DNA of 33,649 nucleotides, taken from NCBI GenBank assembly GCA_947486575.1, contig CANKUB010000045.1, forward strand, positions 1 through 33,649, in the 5' to 3' direction. Numbering within the stretch: the first letter of the stretch is position 1; every line of letters begins with the position of its first letter. The DNA is from Betaproteobacteria bacterium (GTDB lineage Bacteria; Pseudomonadota; Gammaproteobacteria; Burkholderiales; SG8-41). Under the pieces are notes generated by a model. The model was not told the DNA's origin. It made no database searches and was given only the letters and a program-made list of their open reading frames with translations. Positions 22,342-32,024 of this stretch are shown piece by piece. The translations under genes were made by a program, and so were the position numbers.

Positions 22342-22989
22342 ATGACTTTTCAAACTTTCATTTTCTATTTTCTCTCCACGGTGCTGATCGTCGCGGCGCT
22401 GGGAGTGATTACGGCGCGCAACCCAATTCATGCGGCATTGCTGCTGGTGCTGGCGTTCTTTACGTCATCCGGCCTCTGGCTCATGCTACAGGCAGAGTTT
22501 CTGGCAATCACGCTGGTGCTGGTGTATGTGGGTGCGGTGATGGTGCTGTTTTTGTTTGTCGTAATGATGCTCGATATCAATCTGGCCAAATTGCGCGAAG
22601 GTTTCTGGCGCTATCTGCCGATGGGTGGCGTAGTGGGCGTGTTGCTGGTGCTCGAAATGAGCATGGTGCTGACGAGCCGTTCGGGCGGCTTTGGTGATGC
22701 GGTAGCGCCGCCAGCGCTGCCTGCGGGTTACAGCAATACCAAGGAACTGGGTCTGTTGATTTACACTGAATATGTGTATCCGTTTGAGATTGCAGCGGTA
22801 ATTTTGCTGGTGGCGATAGTGGCTGCCATTGCGCTCACTTTGCGCAAGCGAAAATTGAGCAAATACATGGACCCCGCGGCGCAGGTTGCCATTCAGCGTA
22901 AAGACCGTGTGCGCATCGTTACCATGGCCAGTGAAAAGCCTGAAATCCCGGCAGCGCCAGCCGCAGCTTCGGAAAGCGCCAAGCGATGA
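22342..22989 (+). CDS. nuoJ: NADH-quinone oxidoreductase subunit J
   Basis: NuoJ is a membrane subunit of complex I with five expected helices; its third helix shows a pi-bulge in solved structures. I start it at 22342 ([12 protein letters not shown]), giving 215 residues; an in-frame ATG at 22306 inside nuoI would add 12 unlikely residues. Family marks are [20 protein letters not shown] and the [19 protein letters not shown] helix. The C-terminal tail after about 190 is Ala/Pro-rich and variable. The stop overlaps nuoK (ATGA). Confidence 0.95.
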   Translation: MTFQTFIFYFLSTVLIVAALGVITARNPIHAALLLVLAFFTSSGLWLMLQAEFLAITLVLVYVGAVMVLFLFVVMMLDINLAKLREGFWRYLPMGGVVGVLLVLEMSMVLTSRSGGFGDAVAPPALPAGYSNTKELGLLIYTEYVYPFEIAAVILLVAIVAAIALTLRKRKLSKYMDPAAQVAIQRKDRVRIVTMASEKPEIPAAPAAASESAKR

Positions 22990-23291
22990 TTACGCTTTCC
23001 AATTACCTGATTCTGGGCGCGATTTTGTTTGCGATTTCGGTGATCGGCATATTCCTCAATCGCAAAAACATTATTGTGTTGTTGATGGCGATTGAATTGA
23101 TGCTGCTCGCCGTGAACATGAATTTCGTCGCCTTTTCGCATTTCCTGAATGATCCGTCCGGGCAAATTTTTGTGTTTTTCATCTTGACGGTTGCAGCGGC
23201 AGAGTCGGCGATTGGCTTGGCGATTCTGGTTGTACTGTTCCGTAATTTGAATACAATCAATGTCGAAGATCTGGACAAGCTTAAGGGGTAG
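22986..23291 (+). CDS. nuoK: NADH-quinone oxidoreductase subunit K
   Basis: NuoK is a three-helix membrane subunit related to MrpC antiporter subunits and lies on the proton path. The 101-residue protein keeps the two membrane glutamates needed for activity in E. coli, here Glu37 (LLMAIELML) and Glu73 ([10 protein letters not shown]). Length is exactly typical. It overlaps nuoJ by four bases and precedes nuoL by 30 bases. Confidence 0.97.
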   Translation: MITLSNYLILGAILFAISVIGIFLNRKNIIVLLMAIELMLLAVNMNFVAFSHFLNDPSGQIFVFFILTVAAAESAIGLAILVVLFRNLNTINVEDLDKLKG

Positions 23292-23321
23292 TGGCGTGCG
23301 TGCGCCATCTCCTATAAAAAT

Positions 23322-25355
23322 ATGACCGGCATGCAAAAACTTTATCTGCTCGTGCCAATGGCGCCGCTTGCAGGTGCTATCGTGGCGGGCCTGTGCGGCT
23401 GGGCGTTAAGCCGCCGCGCGGCGCATGTGATTACGATCATCGGCATGCTGGTGTGTCTGGGTGCGTCCGTTGCAGTGTATATGGATGTGATGGCAGGCCA
23501 TCATTTCAACGGCGCGCTGTATACGTGGATGGTTTCAGGCAACGCCAAGTTTGAAATTGGATTTCTGATAGACCCGCTGTCGGCGACGATGATGATTGTG
23601 GTGTCGTTTGTATCGCTGATGGTGCATATCTATACCATTGGTTATATGGCGGATGATCCGGGTTACAAGCGCTTTTTCAGCTACATCTCGCTGTTTACGT
23701 TTTCGATGCTCATGCTGGTGATGAGCAATAATTTCCTGCAATTGTTTTTCGGCTGGGAGGCTGTCGGGCTGGTTTCGTATCTGTTGATCGGCTTTTGGTA
23801 CACGCGGCCCACGGCGATTTACGCCAATCTGAAAGCCTTTCTGGTCAACCGCGTTGGCGACTTCGGGTTTTTGCTTGGGATTGCGCTGGTGTTGATGTAT
23901 TTCGGTACGCTGGATTACGCCTCGGTGTTCGCTAATGCCAAGAGCTTGTCCGGGAATACGATAGAGATTGTTCCCGGCGCAACCTGGTCGCTGCTGACGG
24001 TGATCTGCATTCTGCTGTTTATTGGCGCGATGGGTAAGTCAGCGCAGTTTCCGCTGCACGTATGGCTGCCCGATTCGATGGAAGGCCCGACGCCAATCTC
24101 CGCGTTGATCCACGCGGCCACGATGGTGACTGCCGGTATTTTCATGGTGGCGCGCATGTCGCCGCTGTTTGAGTTGTCTGATACCGCGTTGACATTTGTA
24201 ATGACTATCGGCGCGATTACCGCGTTTTTCATGGCGTTGATTGCCACTGTGCAATACGACATCAAGCGCGTGGTAGCGTATTCCACATTATCACAGTTGG
24301 GCTACATGACGATGGCGCTGGGCGCTTCGGCATATTCTGCAGCGATCTTCCATTTATTTACCCATGCATTTTTCAAAGCCGTACTGTTCCTCGGTGCAGG
24401 CTCGGTGATCATCGCCATGCATCACGAGCAGGATATGCGCAAAATGGGCGGCCTTGCCAAATACATGCCGATTACCTATGCGACGATGCTGATCGGCGCG
24501 CTGGCCAATGCGGGCTTGCCGCCGTTCGCGGGATTTTTCTCCAAAGATACGATCATCGAAGCGCTGCATGCGTCGCCCTTGGCCGGTGCGAGCTTTGCTT
24601 ACGTGCTGGCATTGGCGGGCGTGCTGGTGGGCGGTTTCTATTCGTTCCGTCTGATTTTTTATGCATTTCACGGCAAGGAGCGCTTCGCTGATCCGCATGA
24701 CTCTGCGGTGAAAGCGTGTGATGCTGAGCGTGCGCATGACGCGCATGGACATGACGATCATCACGATAGTCATAACAAGCCGCACGAATCGCCGTGGGTA
24801 GTCACGCTGCCGCTGGTGATGCTGGCGATTCCCTCGGTATGTGCGGGCTGGATTATCGGTAAGTTTGTATTCGGCGACTATTTTGGCAACGCGATCAGCA
24901 TGTCGCCAGCGCATCCAGCCATCGCCACGTTGAAGCACGAGTTTCATGGCGTGATTGCGATGATGACGCACGGTTTCACCAGTCTGCCGTTCTGGCTGGC
25001 AGTGGCGGGCGCTGGCACGGCGTATTACCTCTACATCGTTCGGCCTGATTTACCCGCTGTGCTGCGCGCGAAGTGGGGCGTTGTCGTTACCATTCTGATG
25101 GACAAATACGGTCTTGACCGCTTTAACGATTGGTTTTTCGCGGGCGGCGCGCGCTTGATTGGCACCGGTTTGTGGAAGGGCGGCGACGTTGCGGTCATAG
25201 ATGGCTTGTTGGTGAACGGCTCGGCCAACGCGGTGGGATGGTTCTCGACGGTGATCCGCAAATTGCAATCGGGCTACATCTACAACTACGCGTTTGCCAT
25301 GATTTTTGGCATTTTACTGCTGCTGACGATCACGCTTTGGTCACTGATTGGCTAA
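23322..25355 (+). CDS. nuoL: NADH-quinone oxidoreductase subunit L
   Basis: NuoL is the distal antiporter-like subunit of complex I, with about 16 helices and a long lateral helix HL running along the membrane arm. The 677-residue protein includes FFGWEAVGLVSYLLIGFWY, with the key helix-5 Glu (about 142), and the SAQFPLHVWLPDSMEGPTP signature (about 237-255). A His/Asp-rich cytoplasmic loop (about 465-490, HDAHGHDDHHDSHN) interrupts the late helices. It sits before the segment that leads to HL. The start could also be the Met three codons later. A 46-base AT-rich gap separates it from nuoM. Confidence 0.97.
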   Translation: MTGMQKLYLLVPMAPLAGAIVAGLCGWALSRRAAHVITIIGMLVCLGASVAVYMDVMAGHHFNGALYTWMVSGNAKFEIGFLIDPLSATMMIVVSFVSLMVHIYTIGYMADDPGYKRFFSYISLFTFSMLMLVMSNNFLQLFFGWEAVGLVSYLLIGFWYTRPTAIYANLKAFLVNRVGDFGFLLGIALVLMYFGTLDYASVFANAKSLSGNTIEIVPGATWSLLTVICILLFIGAMGKSAQFPLHVWLPDSMEGPTPISALIHAATMVTAGIFMVARMSPLFELSDTALTFVMTIGAITAFFMALIATVQYDIKRVVAYSTLSQLGYMTMALGASAYSAAIFHLFTHAFFKAVLFLGAGSVIIAMHHEQDMRKMGGLAKYMPITYATMLIGALANAGLPPFAGFFSKDTIIEALHASPLAGASFAYVLALAGVLVGGFYSFRLIFYAFHGKERFADPHDSAVKACDAERAHDAHGHDDHHDSHNKPHESPWVVTLPLVMLAIPSVCAGWIIGKFVFGDYFGNAISMSPAHPAIATLKHEFHGVIAMMTHGFTSLPFWLAVAGAGTAYYLYIVRPDLPAVLRAKWGVVVTILMDKYGLDRFNDWFFAGGARLIGTGLWKGGDVAVIDGLLVNGSANAVGWFSTVIRKLQSGYIYNYAFAMIFGILLLLTITLWSLIG

Positions 25356-25401
25356 GGCTTATCTGATTATAAAAGTTATTTTAAAACAATAAGTTATATT
25401 A

Positions 25402-26892
25402 ATGTACGCGTTGCCACTACTGAGCCTTGCAATCTGGATACCGATTTTTTTCGGTGTGGTCGTGCTCGCCACCGGATCTGATCGCAATGCCAACGCCGCA
25501 CGCTGGATCGCGCTGATCGGTGCGACGCTGGGTTTTCTGATCACGATACCGATCTATACCGGTTTCAGCACCACGCTTGGCGGCTTTCAGTATGTGCAGA
25601 AGGTTGAATGGATAGACGCACTCAACGTCAACTATCATCTCGGCATCGATGGTATATCGCTATTGCTCCTGCTGCTGAACAGCTTCACCACCGTACTGGT
25701 GGTGATTGCGGGCTGGGAGATTATTCAGAAAAAAGTAGCGCAATACATGGCGTCATTCCTGATTTTGTCGGGCTTGATGAACGGCGTGTTTTGCGCGCTG
25801 GATGCGCTGCTGTTTTATGTGTTTTTCGAGGCCACGCTGATACCGATGTTTATCATCATCGGCATCTGGGGCGGGCCGCGTCGCGTGTATGCATCGCTCA
25901 AGTTTTTTCTGTATACCTTGTTTGGTTCGCTGCTCTCTCTGGTTGCGCTGATTTATTTGTTTTTCGCCTCTGGTGGTAGTTTTTCGCTGCTGGATTTTTA
26001 CGATACGCCGCTCACGATGGCCGCGCAGACATTCATTTTCTTCGCGTTCTTCATGGCGTTCGCCGTCAAGGTGCCGATGTGGCCAGTGCATACGTGGTTG
26101 CCTGATGCACACGTCGAAGCACCCACCGGTGGCTCGGTAGTGCTGGCGGCAATCATGCTGAAGCTTGGCGGCTATGGTTTTTTGCGACTGTCGTTGCCGA
26201 TAGTGCCGGATGCAAGCCATGCGCTGGCCGGATTCATGATTTTTCTCTCGCTGGTGGCGGTGGTGTATATCGGGCTGGTGGCGCTGGTGCAAACCGATAT
26301 GAAAAAGCTCATCGCTTACTCATCGATTTCGCACATGGGTTTTGTCACGCTGGGTCTTTTTATTTTCAACGCGCAAGGCATGGAAGGCGCGGTGATTCAA
26401 ATGATTTCGCACGGCTTTATTTCGGCGGCAATGTTCCTGTGCGTGGGCGTACTATATGACCGCATGCATACGCGCGAGATCGGCGATTACGGTGGCGTGG
26501 TGAACACCATGCCCGTGTTCGCGGCGTTTTTCATGCTGTTTGCCATGGCGAATGCCGGATTGCCGGGCACCAGCGGATTCGTTGGCGAATTCACCGTGAT
26601 TCTGGGGGCGATGCAGGCGAATTTCTGGTATGCGTTCTTAGCGGCGACCACACTGATTTTTGGCGCGGCTTATACGCTATGGATGTACAAGCGCGTGGTT
26701 TTCGGCGCGGTCGCCAATTCGCATGTGGCGGAACTTAAGGATATCAATTTGCGTGAGTTTGTAGTGCTTGGCACGCTTGCAGTGGTGGTAATGGTGATGG
26801 GCATCTGGCCGCAACCTTTCGCTGAATTGATCCACACATCGGTCAGCGACATCCTGTCGCACGTGGCGCATAGCAAGATGCCTGGGCAATAA
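25402..26892 (+). CDS. nuoM: NADH-quinone oxidoreductase subunit M
   Basis: NuoM is the second antiporter-like proton-pumping subunit, with 14 expected helices. The 496-residue protein has the helix-5 glutamate in [20 protein letters not shown] (about 136-155). It also has the [20 protein letters not shown] signature (about 220-239) and the [15 protein letters not shown] helix with its lysine-bearing neighbour ([10 protein letters not shown]). Length is normal. It follows an AT-rich 46-base spacer with a weak ribosome site and is separated from nuoN by five bases. Confidence 0.97.
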   Translation: MYALPLLSLAIWIPIFFGVVVLATGSDRNANAARWIALIGATLGFLITIPIYTGFSTTLGGFQYVQKVEWIDALNVNYHLGIDGISLLLLLLNSFTTVLVVIAGWEIIQKKVAQYMASFLILSGLMNGVFCALDALLFYVFFEATLIPMFIIIGIWGGPRRVYASLKFFLYTLFGSLLSLVALIYLFFASGGSFSLLDFYDTPLTMAAQTFIFFAFFMAFAVKVPMWPVHTWLPDAHVEAPTGGSVVLAAIMLKLGGYGFLRLSLPIVPDASHALAGFMIFLSLVAVVYIGLVALVQTDMKKLIAYSSISHMGFVTLGLFIFNAQGMEGAVIQMISHGFISAAMFLCVGVLYDRMHTREIGDYGGVVNTMPVFAAFFMLFAMANAGLPGTSGFVGEFTVILGAMQANFWYAFLAATTLIFGAAYTLWMYKRVVFGAVANSHVAELKDINLREFVVLGTLAVVVMVMGIWPQPFAELIHTSVSDILSHVAHSKMPGQ

Positions 26893-26897
26893 CCGTC

Positions 26898-28346
26898 ATG
26901 CAATATATACAACCCCTGTGGCCCGCGTATCCCGAGATTTTCCTGCTCGCGATGGCGTGCGTGATCTTGATTGCCGACCTGTTCATCAGCGACGAAAAAC
27001 GCAGCATCACCTATGCGCTGACGCAGCTCACGCTGGCAGGCGCTGCACTGATCACCTGGTTTACCGCCAGCGGCGAGCCCGTGCATACCTTCAGCGGCAT
27101 GTTTGTGGGCGATCTGATGTCGGATGTGTTAAAGCTCGTCACCTATTTTGGCGTGATTTCCATACTGGTTTACGCACGTGATTACATCACCTTGCGTGGC
27201 ATGTTCCGGGGTGAATTTTTTGCGCTGACATTGTTTGCCACGCTGGGTCTGATGGTGATGATTTCCGCCAACCATCTGCTCACCTTGTATCTTGGCCTTG
27301 AGTTGCTGAGCCTGTCGCTCTACGCGATGGTAGCGTTGCAGCGTGAATCAGCGCAAGCCACTGAAGCCGCAATGAAATATTTTGTGCTGGGTGCATTGGC
27401 ATCCGGCATGCTGCTGTATGGCATGTCGATGATTTATGGCGCCACCGGATCGCTGGAAATCACTCGTATCGCTGCCGTCATCGCCGACGATGGCGCGAAA
27501 AACGTGGTGCTGGTTTTTGGCCTGGTGTTTCTGGCGGCGGGCATTGGTTTCAAATTGGGTGCTGCTCCATTTCATATGTGGCTGCCCGACGTGTATCACG
27601 GCGCGCCGACGGCGGTAACGCTTTTTATCGGTACTGTCCCCAAGCTCGCGGCATTTGCGTTTGTGATTCGTCTGCTGGTGCAGGCGCTGGGCGTTGAGGA
27701 AATCCAGGCGCATTGGCAGCAAATGCTGGCAGTGATGGCGGTGCTGTCTTTGATCATCGGCAACGTTACTGCCATCGCGCAAACCAACCTGAAGCGCATG
27801 CTGGCGTATTCGACCATTTCGCACATGGGCTTTTTACTGATCGGCATCATCGCGGGCGGGCTGAATGGCTACGCATCGGGCATGTTCTATGTGGTGGTGT
27901 ATGTGCTGATGAGCCTCGGCGCATTCGGCATGATATTGCTGTTGTCGCGCGATGGTTTTGAGGCTGAAAATATCAATGATTTCAAAGGGTTGAATCAACG
28001 TAGTCCGTGGTACGCGTTTTTGATGCTGCTGCTCATGTTCTCGATGGCAGGCGTGCCGCCGACGGTAGGTTTCTACGCCAAACTGGCGGTGCTACAGGCC
28101 ATTGTCGAAGCAGGCCATGTATGGCTGGCGGTCATCGCGGTGATTTTCTCGCTGATTGGAGCCTTCTACTATTTGCGTATCGTCAAGCTAATGTATTTTG
28201 ATGATGCAGAAGACACTACGCCGATTACGCCGCGCGCCGATGCACAGGTGCTGCTGTCGATCAATGGTCTCGCCGTGCTGGCGTTTGGCATATTCCCGCA
28301 GCCGCTGATTGCGCTGTGTGCGAGTTCGATACTGGCTTCTCTTTAG
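26898..28346 (+). CDS. nuoN: NADH-quinone oxidoreductase subunit N
   Basis: NuoN is the third antiporter-like subunit and the last gene of the 14-gene operon. The 482-residue protein has 14 expected helices. Marks are the helix-5 region [18 protein letters not shown], the [20 protein letters not shown] signature (about 214-233) and [17 protein letters not shown] (about 296-312). It starts five bases after nuoM. No strong terminator follows; the Nudix gene begins only 11 bases downstream. Confidence 0.97.
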   Translation: MQYIQPLWPAYPEIFLLAMACVILIADLFISDEKRSITYALTQLTLAGAALITWFTASGEPVHTFSGMFVGDLMSDVLKLVTYFGVISILVYARDYITLRGMFRGEFFALTLFATLGLMVMISANHLLTLYLGLELLSLSLYAMVALQRESAQATEAAMKYFVLGALASGMLLYGMSMIYGATGSLEITRIAAVIADDGAKNVVLVFGLVFLAAGIGFKLGAAPFHMWLPDVYHGAPTAVTLFIGTVPKLAAFAFVIRLLVQALGVEEIQAHWQQMLAVMAVLSLIIGNVTAIAQTNLKRMLAYSTISHMGFLLIGIIAGGLNGYASGMFYVVVYVLMSLGAFGMILLLSRDGFEAENINDFKGLNQRSPWYAFLMLLLMFSMAGVPPTVGFYAKLAVLQAIVEAGHVWLAVIAVIFSLIGAFYYLRIVKLMYFDDAEDTTPITPRADAQVLLSINGLAVLAFGIFPQPLIALCASSILASL

Positions 28347-28357
28347 CCGAGTAGCGT

Positions 28358-28924
28358 ATGGTCGAAAGCACTGAGCCAGGCCAGGACATGAGCGAAATCC
28401 AGCTCACGTCGCAAACCGTTTTTCAGGGCAAGTTGCTGCACGTAAAATCTGACCGCGTACGCCTGCTCAACGGTCACGAATCGACGCGCGAATATATTCT
28501 GCATCCCGGCGCGTCGATGATCATTGCGATGACGGACGACAAAACCATTACCCTGATCCGCCAGTATCGATATCCCCTGAACCAGCATTTTATTGAGCTA
28601 CCCGCAGGCAAAATTGATCCGGGCGAAGACCCGCTCGATACCGCCAAACGCGAGTTACGCGAAGAGTGCGGTTACATTGCTACAGAATGGCGGCATCTCA
28701 CGACGCTGCATCCCGGCATTGGTTACTCCAACGAACGCATTGAACTGTATCTCGCACGCGGCATCACGCAAGCAGGGCGTCATCTGGATGAAGACGAATT
28801 CCTGGAAATGCTGCACGTGCCGGTCGCAGTAGCGATGACATGGATACGCGACGGCCGCATCACCGAAGCCAAGGCTGTAACCGGTCTCTTGTGGGCTGAA
28901 AAGCTGCTGAACGGGGAGTGGTAA
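28358..28924 (+). CDS. Nudix hydrolase, ADP-ribose pyrophosphatase-like
   Basis: This is a Nudix hydrolase most like the NudF/ADP-sugar diphosphatases, which clear ADP-ribose to AMP and ribose-5-phosphate. The 188-residue protein has a complete Nudix box, GKIDPGEDPLDTAKRELREECGY (GX5EX7REUXEEXGU), at about 86-108. It is preceded by the family's FIELPAGK and followed by LHPGIGYSNERIELYLA. The Met at 28388 (MSEIQLTSQTVF) has a slightly better ribosome site (AGGA) and fits the family, so the first ten residues may not be translated. Its position 11 bases after nuoN suggests cotranscription with NAD(H)-using complex I; a link to NAD turnover is inference. It converges on the next gene with only 14 bases between the stops, where a 4-bp CGCC/GGCG stem lies. 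Confidence 0.92.
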   Translation: MVESTEPGQDMSEIQLTSQTVFQGKLLHVKSDRVRLLNGHESTREYILHPGASMIIAMTDDKTITLIRQYRYPLNQHFIELPAGKIDPGEDPLDTAKRELREECGYIATEWRHLTTLHPGIGYSNERIELYLARGITQAGRHLDEDEFLEMLHVPVAVAMTWIRDGRITEAKAVTGLLWAEKLLNGEW

Positions 28925-28938
28925 CGCCAATACGGCGG

Positions 28939-30918
28939 CTAAAGCGCGCCTGAGGTTAGTGCCGCCGCTTGTCCTGGCAGCAGATTTTCCAATAACCCGG
29001 GTTTTTGAAATAAATAGCCTTGGCCGTACTCCGTGCCCATTTCGACCAATATTTCCAGCGCCTCGGCGTCCTCCACCCACTCCGCGATGACCTGTTTTTT
29101 CAGGCCTTGGGCAACGTCGTTCAGTGCTTTGACGAACAGGCGGCTACCGTTGTCGCTGGCGAGATTGCGGATAAAGTTGCCGTCGATTTTGAGGTAATCG
29201 ACGTCAAACTGCTTCAGATAATAGAACGAGTTGAAGCCCGCGCCAAAATCATCCAGTGCAATGCGACAGCCGAGTTCTTTAATGCGACGGATAAATTTCA
29301 GCGTCACATCAATCTGCGACAGTGCAGCCGTTTCTGTGATTTCCAGCACCAGTTGATTGGGCTTTACGCCGCTTTTCGCCAGAATGGCTGCGACACGCTC
29401 TGTCCACGCTGCGCTCGACATGGAGACGCCGGACACATTCACAAAATAGCGCACCCTGGCACCGGCCTGGCCCTGCTGTTTAATGTGCGCAAGCACCTTG
29501 GTAATCACACATAAATCGATTTCCTGAGCGATGCCCAGTGATTCCGCGATTTCCAGGAAATTGCCCGGGGCAATATAGGTGCCATTGCTGTCGAGAATGC
29601 GCAGCAAAATTTCATGGTGCGTGATGCGCCGGTCGCTCAGGCGTATAACCGCCTGCGCGAACAACGTGATGCGATCCTGATAAAGTGCGTCACGCAGTTT
29701 TTTTGCCCAATGGGTACGCTTGTGCGTGTTGCGCAGCGCATTCGCTTCCGGGTCAAACAACGCGTAACGATTGCGCCCCAGATCCTTGGCATGGTACAAC
29801 GACAAATCAACGTTGGCAAACAGGACGGCCACGGTGTCACCGTGGAACGGATATATGCCAATGCCGATAGAGGCTGAAACATTGGAGAAAATCCGTCCCT
29901 CCGCTACTTTCAACCGATAGTGGCGGATCGCCGTCAGCGCGCGCTCGGCGGTTTGTATGGCTTTTTCACGCAAGGTTTCAGGTAAATGAATGGCGAATTC
30001 ATCACCGCCAATCCGGTATAACTCGCCGTTTTCGTTCTGAATGGCTTCACGCAGCACGCCGCCGACGGCGGTTACAATTTGATCGCCGGTGCGATGACCG
30101 AAATGATCATTGACGTATTTGAAGTGGTCGATGTCGAGAAACAGCAAAGCGCCGGGCGAACTGCCGCTGGACTTCAGTGCGCGTTCCATCATGCGCTGCA
30201 AGGCGTGACGGTTGGGCAGATCGGTCAGCGCGTCGTGCATCGCGAGATGCTCGATATGCAGGCGCGCGCGTTGTTCCTCGGTGATATCGCGTGCGGTACC
30301 GCGTATGCCGCGCATTTCTTTGGCGTCGTTTAGCGTGACGCGCGCGTTAATGCCGATCCAGCGATCTTCGCCGTTTTTGGAGCGCAGGTGAGTGACATAT
30401 TGCTTGACTTCACCGTGGCGCCGCAGCAATGACAAAAAACGCCGATTGGCGACATGTGCCGTATCCACTTCAAAATCAAAAAAGCAGCGTCCCAAAAGGT
30501 CTTTGGGATCGAGCCCGAAAATGTCATTGGCGGCATTGTTCAAATACGTAAAGCTGCCCTGCGCGTCAGTTGCCCAGATTAAATCATGCGAGGTTTCTAC
30601 CAGATCGCGGTAGCGGCCTTCGCTTTCGACTAGCAACTGAATAATGCGTTGCTTTTCCGCCAGCCTCAGCTTGGTTGAAGCCAGCTCGTGCGACATTTTG
30701 CTATCCGCCGCCGCCGAACGCACAATGATCTGGTCGATTAAATCCTTGGGGTAGCGCCGGTGTCCGCCGCGCGTGCGCACGGCCACCAGCACACCCTGTG
30801 TATCCCAGCGGCGTAGTTTGTAAATCGGCACACCGAGCAAGGCGGCGGTTTCCTGGACGGTGTATTCGTGTTGCGGCATGGACATCTTGATGTTGCAGTA
30901 AAAACGCTTAAAAATCAA
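28939..30918 (-). CDS. MerR-HTH/PAS/GGDEF/EAL cyclic-di-GMP regulator
   Basis: This 659-residue protein joins DNA binding, sensing and c-di-GMP turnover. A MerR/excisionase-type helix-turn-helix covers about 19-65 (YTVQETAALLGV, then RTRGGHRRY). A short coiled coil (about 75-100), a PAS domain (about 100-215), a GGDEF domain (about 228-390; intact GGDEF at 304-308) and an EAL domain (about 405-645) follow. The EAL signature reads EIL (Glu436), but other catalytic positions are kept: Asn494, Glu526, Asp556-Asp557, Lys577, Glu613 and Gln633. No RxxD inhibitory site precedes GGDEF. Both activities are therefore plausible. The frame opens with TTG at 30918, overlapping the synthase stop (TTGA); ATG at 30885 or 30879 gives a more natural start. 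The tandem arrangement with an RpfF-like synthase recalls RpfR, which lacks the HTH. Confidence 0.9.
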   Translation of the reverse strand: MIFKRFYCNIKMSMPQHEYTVQETAALLGVPIYKLRRWDTQGVLVAVRTRGGHRRYPKDLIDQIIVRSAAADSKMSHELASTKLRLAEKQRIIQLLVESEGRYRDLVETSHDLIWATDAQGSFTYLNNAANDIFGLDPKDLLGRCFFDFEVDTAHVANRRFLSLLRRHGEVKQYVTHLRSKNGEDRWIGINARVTLNDAKEMRGIRGTARDITEEQRARLHIEHLAMHDALTDLPNRHALQRMMERALKSSGSSPGALLFLDIDHFKYVNDHFGHRTGDQIVTAVGGVLREAIQNENGELYRIGGDEFAIHLPETLREKAIQTAERALTAIRHYRLKVAEGRIFSNVSASIGIGIYPFHGDTVAVLFANVDLSLYHAKDLGRNRYALFDPEANALRNTHKRTHWAKKLRDALYQDRITLFAQAVIRLSDRRITHHEILLRILDSNGTYIAPGNFLEIAESLGIAQEIDLCVITKVLAHIKQQGQAGARVRYFVNVSGVSMSSAAWTERVAAILAKSGVKPNQLVLEITETAALSQIDVTLKFIRRIKELGCRIALDDFGAGFNSFYYLKQFDVDYLKIDGNFIRNLASDNGSRLFVKALNDVAQGLKKQVIAEWVEDAEALEILVEMGTEYGQGYLFQKPGLLENLLPGQAAALTSGAL

Positions 30919-31841
30919 TGTACTTGCGCCGATTCTCCCAAGCCGTTCTGACGTGACACCAGGCGATGCATGAGCTTCAGGTCACGCACGTTCAAGCGCA
31001 ACGCTGCATCTACCCAGATTTGCACCACATCCATTAACTCCTCAAATGTCAGGCTGTGCACGCGGCGGCGCACAGCGGCAAGGGCCGCCATGCCGTTGCG
31101 GCTCAAGCGCCGTTGTTTGATGAGCGTGTTGACGGCTTCTTCGCCCGCGCCGTTTTCTGCCACGACATCGACAACGCCCAATGCCTGCATTTCGTCGGCG
31201 CTGTAAATGCGACCGCTGGCAATCAGGTTTTCAGCAGCTTTTTGACCGATTTTGCGATCCAGAAAACTGTAAGCACCCATGCCGGGAAACAGATTAAAGA
31301 GTATTTCGGGGAAACCGAAGCGCGCACTTTTCTCGGCGACAATCACGTCACTGGATAGAGCCGCTTCGAAGCCGCCGCCCAGACATTCTCCCTGTACCAG
31401 CGAAATAGTGGTGACGGGCAGTTCGTGGCCAATGTAGTTGCGGTAGAGCACGTCGATACAGGCGCGCCCGTAGCGCAGCAGGCCCTGCCGGTCCTGCGTG
31501 GCGATGAGTTGTTTAAACAAATCGAGGTCGCCACCGAGATTAAACACGCCAGGCATGCTGGAGGCGAGCACTACATATTCGACGGTAGTTTGTTCGCCTT
31601 CGCATTGCAGAATGCCGCCACTGTCGGATAAAAAGCTGTAGTAACCGCGGATATCTGCCAGCAGGCGCGGGTTAAAACAGGGGCGCGGATCGGCGCTCCA
31701 GCGTGACCATATGGCGCGTGTGCGCTTATCGAAGCGTACATTGAGTTGAGGCGAAAATTCGTATTCAATTTCCGCGTCATGCACGCGGGTGTACGGTTGT
31801 TGACGTGCTTCTTGAATCGCAGCTGGTACGTGCATTTCCAT
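30915..31841 (-). CDS. rpfF: RpfF-like DSF synthase (crotonase superfamily)
   Basis: This is most likely a diffusible signal factor synthase, a dual acyl-ACP dehydratase/thioesterase that makes cis-2-unsaturated fatty-acid signals. The 308-residue crotonase-fold protein shows FNLGGDLDLF (about 100-109), QGECLGGGFEAALSSDV (150-165) and FGFPEILFNLFPGMGAYS (175-192). Glu159 and Glu179 are 20 residues apart, matching the catalytic pair Glu141/Glu161 of Xanthomonas RpfF. The ATG at 31841 is chosen because GGGAG lies seven bases upstream; a longer frame to 31886 is unlikely. It is transcribed before the MerR-PAS-GGDEF-EAL gene. Other crotonases (enoyl-CoA hydratases) are the alternative, but the FNLFPGMGAYS segment and the neighbour favour RpfF. 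Confidence 0.85.
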   Translation of the reverse strand: MEMHVPAAIQEARQQPYTRVHDAEIEYEFSPQLNVRFDKRTRAIWSRWSADPRPCFNPRLLADIRGYYSFLSDSGGILQCEGEQTTVEYVVLASSMPGVFNLGGDLDLFKQLIATQDRQGLLRYGRACIDVLYRNYIGHELPVTTISLVQGECLGGGFEAALSSDVIVAEKSARFGFPEILFNLFPGMGAYSFLDRKIGQKAAENLIASGRIYSADEMQALGVVDVVAENGAGEEAVNTLIKQRRLSRNGMAALAAVRRRVHSLTFEELMDVVQIWVDAALRLNVRDLKLMHRLVSRQNGLGESAQVH

Positions 31842-31909
31842 GGCATTTCTCCCGGACTGAATTGTTTGTTGGCAGGTTTGTGTCACCGCTGGTTTGGAGC
31901 CACGCCTGC

Positions 31910-31938
31910 ATTAAACGGAGAGCGACTTTAAAAATCAA
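31910..31938 (-). promoter_or_regulatory. Candidate promoter of the DSF synthase operon
   Basis: On the minus strand, TTGATT (31938-31933) and TTTAAT (31915-31910) are separated by 17 bases, with 4/6 and 5/6 matches to sigma70 consensus. Transcription would start near 31903, about 60 bases before the synthase ATG. The stretch upstream (31940-31980) is strongly AT-rich and could act as an UP element. Confidence 0.5.
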
Positions 31939-32024
31939 ATCTGTAATTTTGTTAGGTTTAAAAATTATTAAATTAAAACAAAGGGTTATGAGATGATAAT
32001 CACAGTAGGCTGATTAAAAAATTT

